This document shows, piece after piece, positions 47,233 through 55,673 of a stretch of 64,000 nucleotides of DNA. Every line of letters begins with the position of its first letter. Positions within the stretch are counted from its first letter, which is position 1. Source of the stretch: UBA8337 sp038143435. Lineage in GTDB: Bacteria > Pseudomonadota > Alphaproteobacteria > RS24. The DNA is taken from positions 354,438-418,437 of the forward strand of contig JAYQLX010000003.1 in assembly GCA_038143435.1 (NCBI GenBank), written 5' to 3'. The translations under genes were made by a program, and so were the position numbers. A model generated the notes under the pieces. It ran no database searches, had not been told where the DNA came from, and saw nothing but the letters and a program-made list of their open reading frames with translations.

Positions 47233-48120
47233 ATGGTCCACCAATCCGCATTCACCCTGCCGCATGACAATTCGGGCCATATGGCGCTTTACCATTGGCA
47301 AGATGCGCCGTCTGACCGGCCGGTCTTGCACTGGGCCCATGCCAATGGCTTTAACGGGCGCACTTATGAGCCGCTTTTGACACCGCTGGCCGCAAAATTT
47401 GACATTTACGCATGGGATGCGCGCGGGCATGGCCGCACCAATGTCAGCGCCAGGCCCGCGAAAATGACGGGCTGGGATATTTACGGGCGCGACCTCATCG
47501 CCTTGATTGAGCATTTGGCGGATAAACATGGCCGCAAAATATGGTTGGGCGGGCATTCTATGGGCGGCTTCACCTCGGTTTTTGCCGCTGCCGAGCGGCC
47601 TGATTTGGTCGCCGGATTGGTGCTGGCCGATCCGGTCATAATTCCACATGTCGGCCCGATAATGCATATGATTGCGCGCCTGACCGGACGGCATGGCGGC
47701 ATGCAATTGGCCAAAATGTCCGCCAAAAGGCGCGCCATTTGGCCTGATAAGGCGGTCGCCAAAAAATCCTATAATGGACGTGGTGCCTTTGCGACATGGC
47801 AAGACGGGTTTTTGGACGCTTATTTGGAGGGCGGTCTCTTGCCGGCTGAGGACGGTTTCAAATTGGCGTGTGCGCCGCATTGGGAAGCGGCCAATTTCAA
47901 AGGGCCGCAATTAAATTGCAATCGCTATATTCGTCGCCTCACCATGCCGTTCACCCTATTGACCGCCGAGCATGGTTCAACGACGCGCGCGCGCGCCGCG
48001 TTTCATGCGTTGCGTCAGGATAAGAAAATCCAGGTGGTTGGCGGGGCCAGCCATTTCTTGCCGATGGAAATGCCCGCCTTTTTGCGCGATGAAATTGTCG
48101 CGCGCATTGAAAAAAGCTGA
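47233..48120 (+). CDS. Alpha/beta hydrolase
   Basis: A 295-residue alpha/beta-hydrolase. VLHWAHANGFNGRTYEPLLT supplies the oxyanion hole, DIYAWDARGHGRTN a core strand, the nucleophile elbow is IWLGGHSMGGFTSVFAAAER, and the catalytic His lies in VVGGASHFLPMEMPAFLRDE. Such proteins are esterases, lactonases or haloalkane-like hydrolases; no substrate is evident. The start ATG at 47233 follows AAGGAAAC. The 3' end abuts the convergent msrB gene without a gap. Confidence 0.88.
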   Translation: MVHQSAFTLPHDNSGHMALYHWQDAPSDRPVLHWAHANGFNGRTYEPLLTPLAAKFDIYAWDARGHGRTNVSARPAKMTGWDIYGRDLIALIEHLADKHGRKIWLGGHSMGGFTSVFAAAERPDLVAGLVLADPVIIPHVGPIMHMIARLTGRHGGMQLAKMSAKRRAIWPDKAVAKKSYNGRGAFATWQDGFLDAYLEGGLLPAEDGFKLACAPHWEAANFKGPQLNCNRYIRRLTMPFTLLTAEHGSTTRARAAFHALRQDKKIQVVGGASHFLPMEMPAFLRDEIVARIEKS

Positions 48121-48690
48121 TTACAAATTGAAACCGGCTTTTTCAAAGGCCGGCAGATATTTGCCATAACCCTGACTTTTCATCTCGGCCAGCGGCACAA
48201 AGCGCAAAGCGGCGGAATTAATGCAATAGCGCAAACCGGTCGGGGCCGGACCGTCGTCAAAAACATGGCCCAAATGGCTGTCAGCCAGTTTCGAGCGCAC
48301 CTCAATGCGCTTCATAAATAATTTCCAATCATCGCTCTCGACAATGGAACGCGCTTCCAAAGGCCGGGTAAAGCTGGGCCAGCCTGTACCGCTGTCATAT
48401 TTATCGAGCGAGGAGAAAAGCGCTTCGCCCGATATGAGGTCGACATAAATGCCGGGCGCTTTTTCATCCCAAAACAGATTGCGAAAGGGCGGCTCGGTTT
48501 TGTCTTTTTGGGTCACGGCATATTGCAGCGGCGTCAATGTTTGTTTGAGTTGCTCTTTATCGGGTTTGACAAAATCTTGTGCCGTGGCCGAGAGCAGAGG
48601 AAAACCGAGCAAAACGACGCCGAGCAAGAGCAGCAAAAGTGCCTCGCCCAATCGCGAAGGTTTATGGAGGGAGGAGGTTTTTTCTTTCAT
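48121..48690 (-). CDS. msrB: Membrane-anchored or exported peptide-methionine (R)-S-oxide reductase MsrB
   Basis: A 189-residue MsrB repairing methionine-R-sulfoxide. An N-terminal hydrophobic stretch (LLLLLLGVVLLGFPLLS) is a signal peptide or anchor. The fold is clear: LTPLQYAVTQKDKTEPPFRN, SGEALFSSLDKYDSGTGWPS and SHLGHVFDDGPAPTGLRYCI with resolving/catalytic Cys156. The two CxxC zinc pairs of most MsrB proteins are absent, GIYVDLIS replacing the first. Exported placement suggests repair of periplasmic proteins. Regulators and MsrA are not nearby. Confidence 0.9.
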   Translation of the reverse strand: MKEKTSSLHKPSRLGEALLLLLLGVVLLGFPLLSATAQDFVKPDKEQLKQTLTPLQYAVTQKDKTEPPFRNLFWDEKAPGIYVDLISGEALFSSLDKYDSGTGWPSFTRPLEARSIVESDDWKLFMKRIEVRSKLADSHLGHVFDDGPAPTGLRYCINSAALRFVPLAEMKSQGYGKYLPAFEKAGFNL

Positions 48691-48939
48691 GATGCTACTT
48701 TAGCTTTTGATTGTGGCGGAAATATGCTGGCAGCCCTTTATTCAGTATCGCCTGTTCTTCTTATTCTTCTGTCTTGTTGTTTTTCTGCGGCGATGGCGCA
48801 TTTTGGCCGCCGCGAGGCTAAATTTTCGTAAATCTCTCAGAGGTTTATGGATAAGTCATTTTATGGCATTGAAAATGTCACGTTCTTGGCGCAATATCGC
48901 GCCAGTTTTGAAGCCATTTTTGAATAAAGGGAGCCAATT

Positions 48940-50124
48940 ATGAGAGAAGCGTTAATCGTATCGAGCGCACGCACCGGTCTGGCCAAATCAGGTCGCGGTG
49001 GATTCAATATGACACATGGTGCCGCTATGGGCGGTCACGCCATCAAACACGCGATTGAGCGGGCCGGCATTGAGCCGGGCGACGTCGAAGACGTGATTAT
49101 GGGCTGCGGCACGCCGGAAGGCGCAACGGGCCAAAACGTCGGTCGCCTGTCGGCCATTTGGGCCGGCTGTCCGGTCACCACATCGGGTGTGACGGTCAAC
49201 CGTTTCTGCTCGTCAGGTCTGCAAACCATTGCTATGGCTGCCGGTCGCGTGATGAATGAAAATGTGCCGGTCACGGTCGGTGCCGGTGTGGAAAGCATCT
49301 CGCTGGTGCAAATGCAAGGTGCCAATTACAATAATATCACGGAAGAAAAATTGCTGGGCAGCTATCCGGCTTTGTGGATGCCGATGATTGAAACCGCCGA
49401 TATTGTTGCCGACCGCTACAATGTCAGCCGCGAAACGCAAGATGAATATGCCCTGCAAAGCCAGCAGCGCATGGCCGCAGCGCAAGAAGCCGGTCTGTTC
49501 AAAGATGAGATTGTGCCAATGGCGACCAAGATGAAGCAGGTCAACAAAGAGACCGGCGAAGAATCAATCGTCGATTACACGGTCGATCGCGATGAGTGCA
49601 ACCGCCCCAATACGACATTGGAAAGCCTGGCCGGTCTGCAGCCGGTGCGCGGCGAAGACCAATTCATCACCGCCGGTAACGCCTCGCAATTGTCTGACGG
49701 TGCGGCCGCTGTGGTTGTCATGGAAGGCAAGGAAGCCGAGCGCCGCGGCGTTGAGCCGCTGGGTGCATTTAAAGGTTTCTCTGTCGCCGGTTGCGAGCCT
49801 GATGAAATGGGTATCGGTCCGGTCTTTGCCGTGCCGCGCCTGTTGGAGCGCCACGGCCTGAAAGTCGATGATATTGATTTGTGGGAGCTCAATGAAGCTT
49901 TCGCCAGCCAAGCGCTTTACTGCCGTGATGAGCTGGGCATTGATAATGATAAATATAATGTCAATGGCGGTTCCATTGCCATCGGTCACCCTTATGGCAT
50001 GACGGGCGCGCGCCTGGTCGGCCATGCGCTGATGGAAGGCAAACGTCGCGGCGCGAAAAACGTTGTCGTCACCATGTGCATTGGCGGCGGCATGGGTGCT
50101 GCCGGTCTGTTTGAAGTGCTGTAA
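48940..50124 (+). CDS. Thiolase (acetyl-CoA C-acyltransferase)
   Basis: A 394-residue thiolase. The nucleophile Cys90 lies in VTVNRFCSSGLQTIAMAAGR, the second active-site segment is NGGSIAIGHPYGMTGARLVG with the His, and CIGGGMGAAGLFEVL ends with the second Cys. Its N-terminus MREALIVSSARTGLAKSGRG is typical of FadA-like acyltransferases of beta-oxidation. No hydratase/dehydrogenase partner (FadB type) is adjacent, so it could serve fatty acid oxidation or acetoacetyl-CoA synthesis. AAAGGGAGCC precedes the start. It is followed by a terminator. Confidence 0.92.
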   Translation: MREALIVSSARTGLAKSGRGGFNMTHGAAMGGHAIKHAIERAGIEPGDVEDVIMGCGTPEGATGQNVGRLSAIWAGCPVTTSGVTVNRFCSSGLQTIAMAAGRVMNENVPVTVGAGVESISLVQMQGANYNNITEEKLLGSYPALWMPMIETADIVADRYNVSRETQDEYALQSQQRMAAAQEAGLFKDEIVPMATKMKQVNKETGEESIVDYTVDRDECNRPNTTLESLAGLQPVRGEDQFITAGNASQLSDGAAAVVVMEGKEAERRGVEPLGAFKGFSVAGCEPDEMGIGPVFAVPRLLERHGLKVDDIDLWELNEAFASQALYCRDELGIDNDKYNVNGGSIAIGHPYGMTGARLVGHALMEGKRRGAKNVVVTMCIGGGMGAAGLFEVL

Positions 50125-50150
50125 GCAGGCAGCAGACTGAAATGATTTTG

Positions 50151-50185
50151 AAAGGCCGCGGGGCAGATTGTCCGGCGGCCTTTTA
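50151..50185 (+). terminator. Rho-independent terminator of the thiolase gene
   Basis: Nine-base arms AAAGGCCGC and GCGGCCTTT with a 15-base loop, followed by a short T-rich tail (TTATTTT). 26 bp after the thiolase stop. Confidence 0.85.
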
Positions 50186-50253
50186 TTTTGCGCGGTCAAG
50201 GGCTGAACCGACGGCGCCACGGCGTCGTAAAACATAAGAGAAAAGGAATTGTT

Positions 50254-50562
50254 ATGACGGATATGAAAACAACCATCAGCAAAACCATTATTGCCCTGGC
50301 CGGGCTTTTGTTTTTGGCTTTGTGCTGGAACGCTTATCGCAGCGTCGGTGGCAGTGGGTTTGATAATGTTTTGGCTGAACCCTGGGGGCTTGTCACTTTG
50401 GCCGATGTGATGCTGGGCGGCATGTGCATGGGGGTGGTGATTTTTGCGCATGAAAAACAAAAACGCGTTGCCCTCATCTGGACCCTGCCGATTTTTTTGC
50501 TCGGCCATGTGGTCAGCGTGGCGTGGCTGTTAATGCGTTTTTTGCCGCAAAGGGCCGATTGA
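50254..50562 (+). CDS. Small membrane protein, DUF1475/DUF2834-like
   Basis: A 102-residue protein with three transmembrane helices: KTIIALAGLLFLALCWNAYR, VTLADVMLGGMCMGVVIFAH and LIWTLPIFLLGHVVSVAWLL. The loop EPWGLVTLADVMLG resembles DUF1475/DUF2834 small membrane proteins. No function is known. The start follows AAAGGAAT. It stands alone between the thiolase terminator and the nrdAB control region. Confidence 0.65.
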   Translation: MTDMKTTISKTIIALAGLLFLALCWNAYRSVGGSGFDNVLAEPWGLVTLADVMLGGMCMGVVIFAHEKQKRVALIWTLPIFLLGHVVSVAWLLMRFLPQRAD

Positions 50563-50723
50563 CTCGCAACTGATTTGCATGATTTGTTCTCCTGTGGATA
50601 AGTTGGTGGATGAGTGATTCGAAATCGCTTTCAAAAATGCCTGTCCGCAGCTCATCTAAATTATTGAAAATATTGAAATAAATCCAATTCGCAAAAAAAA
50701 TTCATTTTTCATGTAACTATCTG

Positions 50724-50761
50724 TTGACGTTTTCATTGCAAATAGACACTATATCTAGTGT
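50724..50761 (+). promoter_or_regulatory. nrdAB promoter with overlapping NrdR box
   Basis: ACACTATATCTAGTGT at 50746-50761 is a perfect 16-bp palindrome and matches the NrdR box consensus. TTGACG at 50724 is a likely -35 element, which puts the -10 region inside the box, so NrdR binding would block RNA polymerase. The usual second NrdR box one three-turn spacing upstream is at best a half-match near 50714. Confidence 0.82.
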
Positions 50762-50983
50762 CCGGTAGGGGGGTGAATGGTTCAGAGCTTTTGTTCAAAG
50801 CCAGTTACAAACCGCCGAAAGTTAAAAACAACCCGTGATAGGCTCACCTATGGAGCCAAGAGTGCCGTCCGGCGCTTGCGGGGATGCTGTCCCTCGGTTT
50901 TGGCCGGTTTCAGAGGCGTTTTTAACCTGAAAGCGGGCCGGAAGCGACAGATATGCCAATCGGCATAAGCACGAGGAGAGAGC
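50762..50983 (+). ncRNA. Structured leader of nrdA, candidate cis-regulatory RNA
   Basis: The 220 nt between the NrdR-controlled promoter and nrdA hold several hairpins: ATAGG-CTCA-CCTAT near 50839-50852, a CCGGC/GCCGG outer helix enclosing GGGGA-TGCTG-TCCCT around 50880-50895, TTTCAG/CTGAAA near 50908-50932, and ATGCC-AATC-GGCAT at 50953-50966 just before the ribosome site. I do not recognise a known riboswitch class. A 63-codon frame (50777-50968) also crosses the region but has no ribosome site. Confidence 0.45.
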
Positions 50984-52960
50984 ATGTTTAGAGATACAGG
51001 GGCCGGAGATGGGGCCGAGAAAAAAGGTCAGGATAAGGAAAAAATGCAAGATGATGTGCTGACCAAAGAACAATTGGCTGCCCGCCAGCCGCGCCGCGCT
51101 GAAGGCGACCCGGCGCATGGCGAGCCGCAATTGGATTTTGACCGTCAAGATCAGGCGGTTCAGTTCAAAGCCGCGCCGCGCGTCAAAACCGACCCGTCGC
51201 GCGATGCGCTGTTGACCGCTTTCGGCAAAGCCACTTTGACCGACCGTTATTTGATGCCGGGCGAAAGCTTTCAAGATTTGTTTGCCCGCGTCGCGTCTTA
51301 TTATGGCAGCGATGATGCGCATGCGCAGCGTCTTTATGACTATATTTCCAAACTTTGGTTCATGCCGGCCACGCCTGTTCTCTCCAATGGCGGCACGGAT
51401 CGCGGTTTGCCGATTTCCTGCTTTTTGAATGAGGCTAATGACAGCCTCGGCGATATTGTCAATTTGTGGAATGAAAATGTCTGGCTCGCTTCGCGCGGCG
51501 GTGGCATTGGTTCTTATTGGGGCAATTTGCGGTCCATCGGCGAAAAAGTCGGTGAGAACGGCAAGACCTCCGGCATTGTGCCTTTCATTCGCGTGATGGA
51601 CAGCCTGACTTTGGCCATTTCACAAGGCTCTTTGCGGCGTGGCTCGGCGGCGGTTTATTTGCCGGTCGACCATCCCGAAGTTGAAGAATTTGTCGAAATC
51701 CGTCGTCCGACCGGCGGCGACCCGAACCGCAAGGCGCTGAATTTGCACCACGGCATTCTGATTTCCGATGCCTTTATGCGGGCGGTGGAAAATGACGAAG
51801 AATGGGCCTTGCGCTCGCCGAAAGACGGCTCGGTGCAAGCCACCGTGCAGGCGCGCGATTTATGGATTCGCATGCTGACGGCGCGCATTGAAACCGGCGA
51901 GCCTTATATGGTGTTCAAAGATACGGTCAATAATTTGCGCCCCGAGCATCAAAAGCTACTCAATCTGGAAATCAAAACCTCCAATCTGTGTTCAGAGATT
52001 ACCTTGCCGACCGGCGAGGATCATTTGGGCCAAGACCGCACCGCCGTGTGCTGTCTGTCATCCTTGAATGCGGAAAAATTCGATGAGTGGAGCAAGGACG
52101 AAACCTTTATTCCCGATGTCATGCGCTTTTTGGATAATGTGCTGGAAGATTTCATCCAGCGCGCGCCCGATGAAATGGCGAAAGCAAAATATTCGGCTCA
52201 GCGCGAGCGCTCGGTCGGCCTCGGCGTGATGGGTTTCCATAGCTTCCTGCAGGCCAATATGATCCCCTGGGAAAGCGTGATGGCGAAAGTATGGAACAAG
52301 CGTATTTTCACCCATATTAAAGAGCAGGCGGACATTGCCTCTCAAGATTTGGCCACTGAACGCGGCCCCTGTCTCGATGCAGCCGAATGCGGCATGAATG
52401 AGCGTTTCTCAAACAAGACCGCCATTGCACCGACTGCGTCGATTTCCATTATTTGTGGCGGCACCAGCCCGGGCATTGAACCGATTGCCGGGAACAGCTT
52501 TACCCATAAAACCCTGTCGGGTTCGTTTAATGTGCGCAATCGGCACCTCGATAAATTGCTCGATGAAAAAGGTCAGAATAATGATGATGTCTGGTCGTCC
52601 ATTGTGACCTCGGGCGGCTCGGTGCAGCATCTTGATTTCTTGAGCGATGATGAAAAAGCCGTGTTCAAAACAGCTTTTGAATTGGACCAGCGCTGGCTTA
52701 TTGATTTCGCCGGCGACCGCTCGGAACTGATTGACCAAGCGCAATCTCTGAATGTATTTCTGCCCGCCAATATTCATAAGCGGGACTTGCATCAAATTCA
52801 TTTCCAAGCTTGGAAGAAGGGCGTCAAAAGCCTGTATTATTGCCGCTCTTTGTCCATCCAACGGGCCGAGAAAGCCGATGATGACACCAAAGCCATGCAA
52901 GAAGCGATGGCGGCGGCGGCCGAAGGCAATGATTATGAAGAATGCCTCTCCTGTCAGTAG
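50984..52960 (+). CDS. nrdA: Ribonucleoside-diphosphate reductase alpha subunit (class Ia type)
   Basis: A 658-residue catalytic subunit reducing NDPs to dNDPs. Active residues are visible: Cys146 in GLPISCFLNEANDSL, the NxCxE site TSNLCSEITLPTGE, the second redox Cys in TAVCCLSSLNAEK, the radical-transfer tyrosines in SLYYCRSLS, and a C-terminal CLSCQ thiol pair that recharges the site. ASRGGGIGSYWGNLRS and RERSVGLGVMGFHSFLQANM bind substrate and effectors. The N-terminal 60 residues are charged and disordered; no ATP-cone is seen. nrdB follows 58 bp downstream. Expression should depend on NrdR and perhaps the leader RNA. Confidence 0.95.
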   Translation: MFRDTGAGDGAEKKGQDKEKMQDDVLTKEQLAARQPRRAEGDPAHGEPQLDFDRQDQAVQFKAAPRVKTDPSRDALLTAFGKATLTDRYLMPGESFQDLFARVASYYGSDDAHAQRLYDYISKLWFMPATPVLSNGGTDRGLPISCFLNEANDSLGDIVNLWNENVWLASRGGGIGSYWGNLRSIGEKVGENGKTSGIVPFIRVMDSLTLAISQGSLRRGSAAVYLPVDHPEVEEFVEIRRPTGGDPNRKALNLHHGILISDAFMRAVENDEEWALRSPKDGSVQATVQARDLWIRMLTARIETGEPYMVFKDTVNNLRPEHQKLLNLEIKTSNLCSEITLPTGEDHLGQDRTAVCCLSSLNAEKFDEWSKDETFIPDVMRFLDNVLEDFIQRAPDEMAKAKYSAQRERSVGLGVMGFHSFLQANMIPWESVMAKVWNKRIFTHIKEQADIASQDLATERGPCLDAAECGMNERFSNKTAIAPTASISIICGGTSPGIEPIAGNSFTHKTLSGSFNVRNRHLDKLLDEKGQNNDDVWSSIVTSGGSVQHLDFLSDDEKAVFKTAFELDQRWLIDFAGDRSELIDQAQSLNVFLPANIHKRDLHQIHFQAWKKGVKSLYYCRSLSIQRAEKADDDTKAMQEAMAAAAEGNDYEECLSCQ

Positions 52961-53018
52961 GCGGGTGGGGAAGTTAATCGGCGGGCCCATTTCGCCAAAA
53001 TGAGAAAAGGTACATAAA

Positions 53019-53978
53019 ATGTCTCTGCTTGAAGAACGTATTGTCTATAAACCTTTCCGCTATCCGTGGGCATATGATGCCTGGTTGACGCAACAGCGGA
53101 TTCACTGGCTGCCGGAAGAAGTGCCATTGGCCGAAGATGTGAAAGATTGGCACAAGAAATTGACCGGTGCGGAGCGCAATTTGCTGACGCAGATCTTCCG
53201 CTTTTTCGTGCAGGCCGATGTCGAAGTCAATAATTGCTATATGAAGCATTACAGCCAAGTGTTTAAGCCGACCGAAATTCAAATGATGCTAGCTGCATTT
53301 TCCAATATGGAAACCATTCACATTGCCGCCTATTCGCATTTGCTCGATACCATCGGCATGCCGGAAGTCGAATATGAAGCCTTTATGAAATATGGCGAGA
53401 TGAAGGATAAATACGACTATATGCAAGAATGGGGCGTTGAGACGGATGAAGATATTGCCAAAACTTTGGCCGTATTTGGCGGTTTCACCGAGGGGCTGCA
53501 ACTGTTTGCCAGCTTCGCCATTTTGATGAATTTCCCGCGCTTCAATAAAATGAAAGGCATGGGCCAAATCGTAACCTGGTCGGCGCGTGATGAAACGCTG
53601 CACACCAATTCGACGGTCAAGCTGTTCAATACCTTTATTCAGGAAAATCCGCATATTTGGAATGACCAGCTGAAAAAAGACCTGTATCAGGCCTGTGAGA
53701 CCGTGGTCACGCATGAAGATGCCTTTATCGATTTGGCCTTTGAAATGGGCGGCGTTGAAGGCTTGGAAGGCCAAGAAGTGAAGGATTATATTCGCTATAT
53801 CGGCAATCGCCGTTTGACGCAGCTCAATCTCGAGCCGATTTACGATATTGAGAAAAATCCACTGCCCTGGATGGATGAAATGCTCAATGGCATTGAGCAT
53901 ATGAACTTCTTTGAAGGCCGCGCCACTGAATATGCCAAAGCCTCAACCGAAGGCACATGGGATGAGGCGTTTGCATAA
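53019..53978 (+). CDS. nrdB: Ribonucleoside-diphosphate reductase beta subunit
   Basis: A 319-residue radical-generating subunit. The di-metal ligands are D67, E98, H101, E158, E192 and H195, and the radical tyrosine Y105 lies in METIHIAAYSHLLDTIG. No N-terminal ATP-cone is present. It delivers the radical to NrdA. The gene lies 58 bp behind nrdA and ends 22 bp before a terminator, so nrdAB is a two-gene operon. The C-terminal peptide GRATEYAKASTEGTWDEAF would contact NrdA. Confidence 0.95.
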   Translation: MSLLEERIVYKPFRYPWAYDAWLTQQRIHWLPEEVPLAEDVKDWHKKLTGAERNLLTQIFRFFVQADVEVNNCYMKHYSQVFKPTEIQMMLAAFSNMETIHIAAYSHLLDTIGMPEVEYEAFMKYGEMKDKYDYMQEWGVETDEDIAKTLAVFGGFTEGLQLFASFAILMNFPRFNKMKGMGQIVTWSARDETLHTNSTVKLFNTFIQENPHIWNDQLKKDLYQACETVVTHEDAFIDLAFEMGGVEGLEGQEVKDYIRYIGNRRLTQLNLEPIYDIEKNPLPWMDEMLNGIEHMNFFEGRATEYAKASTEGTWDEAFA

Positions 53979-54000
53979 AACGCCCGAAAAATAATCAGCA

Positions 54001-54028
54001 AAAGGGGTGCTGCGGCGCCCCTTTTTTT
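54001..54028 (+). terminator. Rho-independent terminator of nrdAB
   Basis: AAAGGGGTGC pairs with GCGCCCCTTT (one T-G wobble) around a TGCG loop, followed by a run of seven T. Confidence 0.9.
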
Positions 54029-54070
54029 ATGCCGCGCTGCGTGCTTTCATTTCATCCAATGGAGGCGCAT

Positions 54071-54757
54071 ATGATTGAGCTTTACACCTCACCCACCCCC
54101 AATGGCTATAAGGCCTCGGTGACGCTGGAAGAATTGGATATGGATTACATTGTCCGTGTCATTAATTTGCAAAATGACGAGCAGAAAACCCCCGCATTTT
54201 TGGCGATGAATCCGAATGGGCGCATTCCGGTGATCGTCGATCCTGATTTTGACAATCTGGCGATTTTCGAGACCGGCGCGATTATGGTGCATCTGGCGGA
54301 AAAAGCCGGACGGCTGCTGCCGAGCGATGTTAAAGGGCGCGCCAAAGTGATGGCATGGTTGATGTTTCAAATGGGCGGTATCGGCCCGATGATGGGGCAG
54401 GCCAATATTTTTTACCGCTATTTCCCCGAAAAAGTGCCATCGGTCATCTCGCGCTTTCAACTTGAAGTGCGCCGCCTGTTGGAAGTGCTGGACAGCCATT
54501 TGGCGCATCATGAATATTTGGCCGGTGATTTTTCCATTGCCGATATTGCCAATTGGTGTTGGGTGCGCACCGCCAAATGGTCGGGCGTCGAAAGCCATGA
54601 CCTTGACCATTTGAGCCGCTGGTTGACCGCCATATCGGCGCGCCCGAAATGCCAAGCCGGGGTCAAAGTACCGTTTGACCTTGCCGAATTGACGACCAAA
54701 ACCGAAGATGGGGCGGAAAAGTTTTCCGAACAGGCGGCCAAGCTGGTCAAATCATAA
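54071..54757 (+). CDS. Glutathione S-transferase family protein
   Basis: A 228-residue GST. The thioredoxin-like domain reads MIELYTSPTPNGYKASVTLE with the active Ser/Tyr region, then NPNGRIPVIVDPDFDNLAIF and ETGAIMVHLAEKAGRLLP, the glutathione-binding cis-Pro and ES-type segments. The helical domain has IADIANWCWVRTAKWSGVES. It resembles the YfcG/YghU-like Nu-class disulfide-bond oxidoreductases. Start with a GGAGG 5 bases upstream. Stands alone after the nrdB terminator. Confidence 0.9.
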   Translation: MIELYTSPTPNGYKASVTLEELDMDYIVRVINLQNDEQKTPAFLAMNPNGRIPVIVDPDFDNLAIFETGAIMVHLAEKAGRLLPSDVKGRAKVMAWLMFQMGGIGPMMGQANIFYRYFPEKVPSVISRFQLEVRRLLEVLDSHLAHHEYLAGDFSIADIANWCWVRTAKWSGVESHDLDHLSRWLTAISARPKCQAGVKVPFDLAELTTKTEDGAEKFSEQAAKLVKS

Positions 54758-54796
54758 ACTTATCCCCGCCGCACGGGCAGGCTTTAGGCTTATGCC

Positions 54797-55154
54797 ATGT
54801 TGTCTTTCTTGACCAAGCAAGCCGATGAGCTGATTTGCCCGATTGCTTTTGCGTCGGTAATGTGCTGATTGTTCACTTCTTAAGGAGCGGCTCGAAAAAA
54901 AGCCGTATCGCGCGATCGCCCGGCGGCCTGCTTTGCTTTCGAAATCATAAAATCGAAGCGGCGCATAAAAGCGTTTTCGTTGCCATTCTTTATCTGTTTT
55001 TTTCATCGCCCGGATTTGATGGTATGGGCGCTGGCCCTGGACTTTGCCGCCGCCACCGCCTTTGCATCTTGAAGTGTTGCCCACGAGTCTTTACGCGCTT
55101 TTGGGACTGGGCGTTATGCGGACTTATGAGAAACTGCAACGCCGCGCCAAATAG
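54797..55154 (+). CDS. Small membrane protein, multiply frameshifted (possible holin-like)
   Basis: No single frame runs through, but joined frames give one plausible protein. It begins MLSFLTKQADELICPIAFAS, passes through FEIIKSKRRIKA and LMVWALALDFAAATAFAS, a hydrophobic helix, and ends EVLPTSLYALLGLGVMRTYE-KLQRRAK at 55154. Two or three helices with a basic tail resemble small holin-like membrane proteins of alphaproteobacteria. At least three frame changes are needed, so identity is weak and a decayed gene is possible. Confidence 0.3.
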
Positions 55155-55482
55155 GCGGGTCAAATTCGCTTATTTATCCCGCAATCAAAGCGGCAGGTTT
55201 TTCGCCAGAAATTGATTTTGACCTCATGCGGAATCGTCACTTTACGCCGCGTTGATGGCAAAAATCACCGGCAATGCCGCGTATTTTATTCCTGAAGGAA
55301 AGATGTCGGTTTGACGTAAAAGCCGTTCTTGTGTCCTTATCGATTGAATTGGTACAAAAAATATTGAAACAGCTCAAGGCCAGTACCAATGAAAAGGCCG
55401 ACCAATCGCGGCCATTTTCTTTGATATTTTCTAACAAAAGACACAGCCCTCAAACTTTGCTGAGCCTTAGCTGATGTAGCTA
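55155..55482. other. Intergenic region without a recognisable gene
   Basis: About 330 bp with no convincing reading frame on either strand. It contains a GGCCG/CGGCC hairpin with an ATTTTC tail near 55397-55425 that may be a weak terminator, and AT-rich stretches around 55340-55370. I see nothing else. Confidence 0.6.
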
Positions 55483-55557
55483 TGGTGCTGCCGGGTGGAA
55501 TTGAACCACCGACCTCTTCATTACCAATGAAGTGCTCTACCCCTGAGCTACGGCAGC
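55483..55557 (-). tRNA. tRNA-Thr (anticodon GGT), CCA encoded
   Basis: Minus-strand sequence opens GCTGCCG, pairing with CGGCAGC at the acceptor end; the anticodon arm CTTCA-TTGGTAA-TGAAG gives GGT (threonine ACC/ACU). T-arm GGTGGTTCAATTCCACC is canonical, and CCA is encoded. It does not overlap neighbouring genes. Confidence 0.96.
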
Positions 55558-55673
55558 GCTGCGTGAAAGCTGTTTGCCATAGGCGGCGTGGTGATGCAAG
55601 CAAGGATTGCGCCGGTGCGCCTCGATAAGCTAATGTTCTTTTTTTGTTCTTGTTTGTTGAAGCGTGTTGCGTC

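Noticed and set aside
48707..48943. Plus-strand frame between msrB and the thiolase gene
   Set aside because: Runs into the thiolase start, no ribosome site, and reads as random hydrophobic sequence; treated as intergenic.
49564..50508. Long minus-strand frame (314 codons) over the thiolase
   Set aside because: Shadow of an intact conserved gene on the plus strand; also covers the terminator.
50777..50968. 63-codon frame crossing the nrdA leader, possible leader peptide
   Set aside because: No ribosome site, no regulatory codon run, and its bases are needed for the hairpins.
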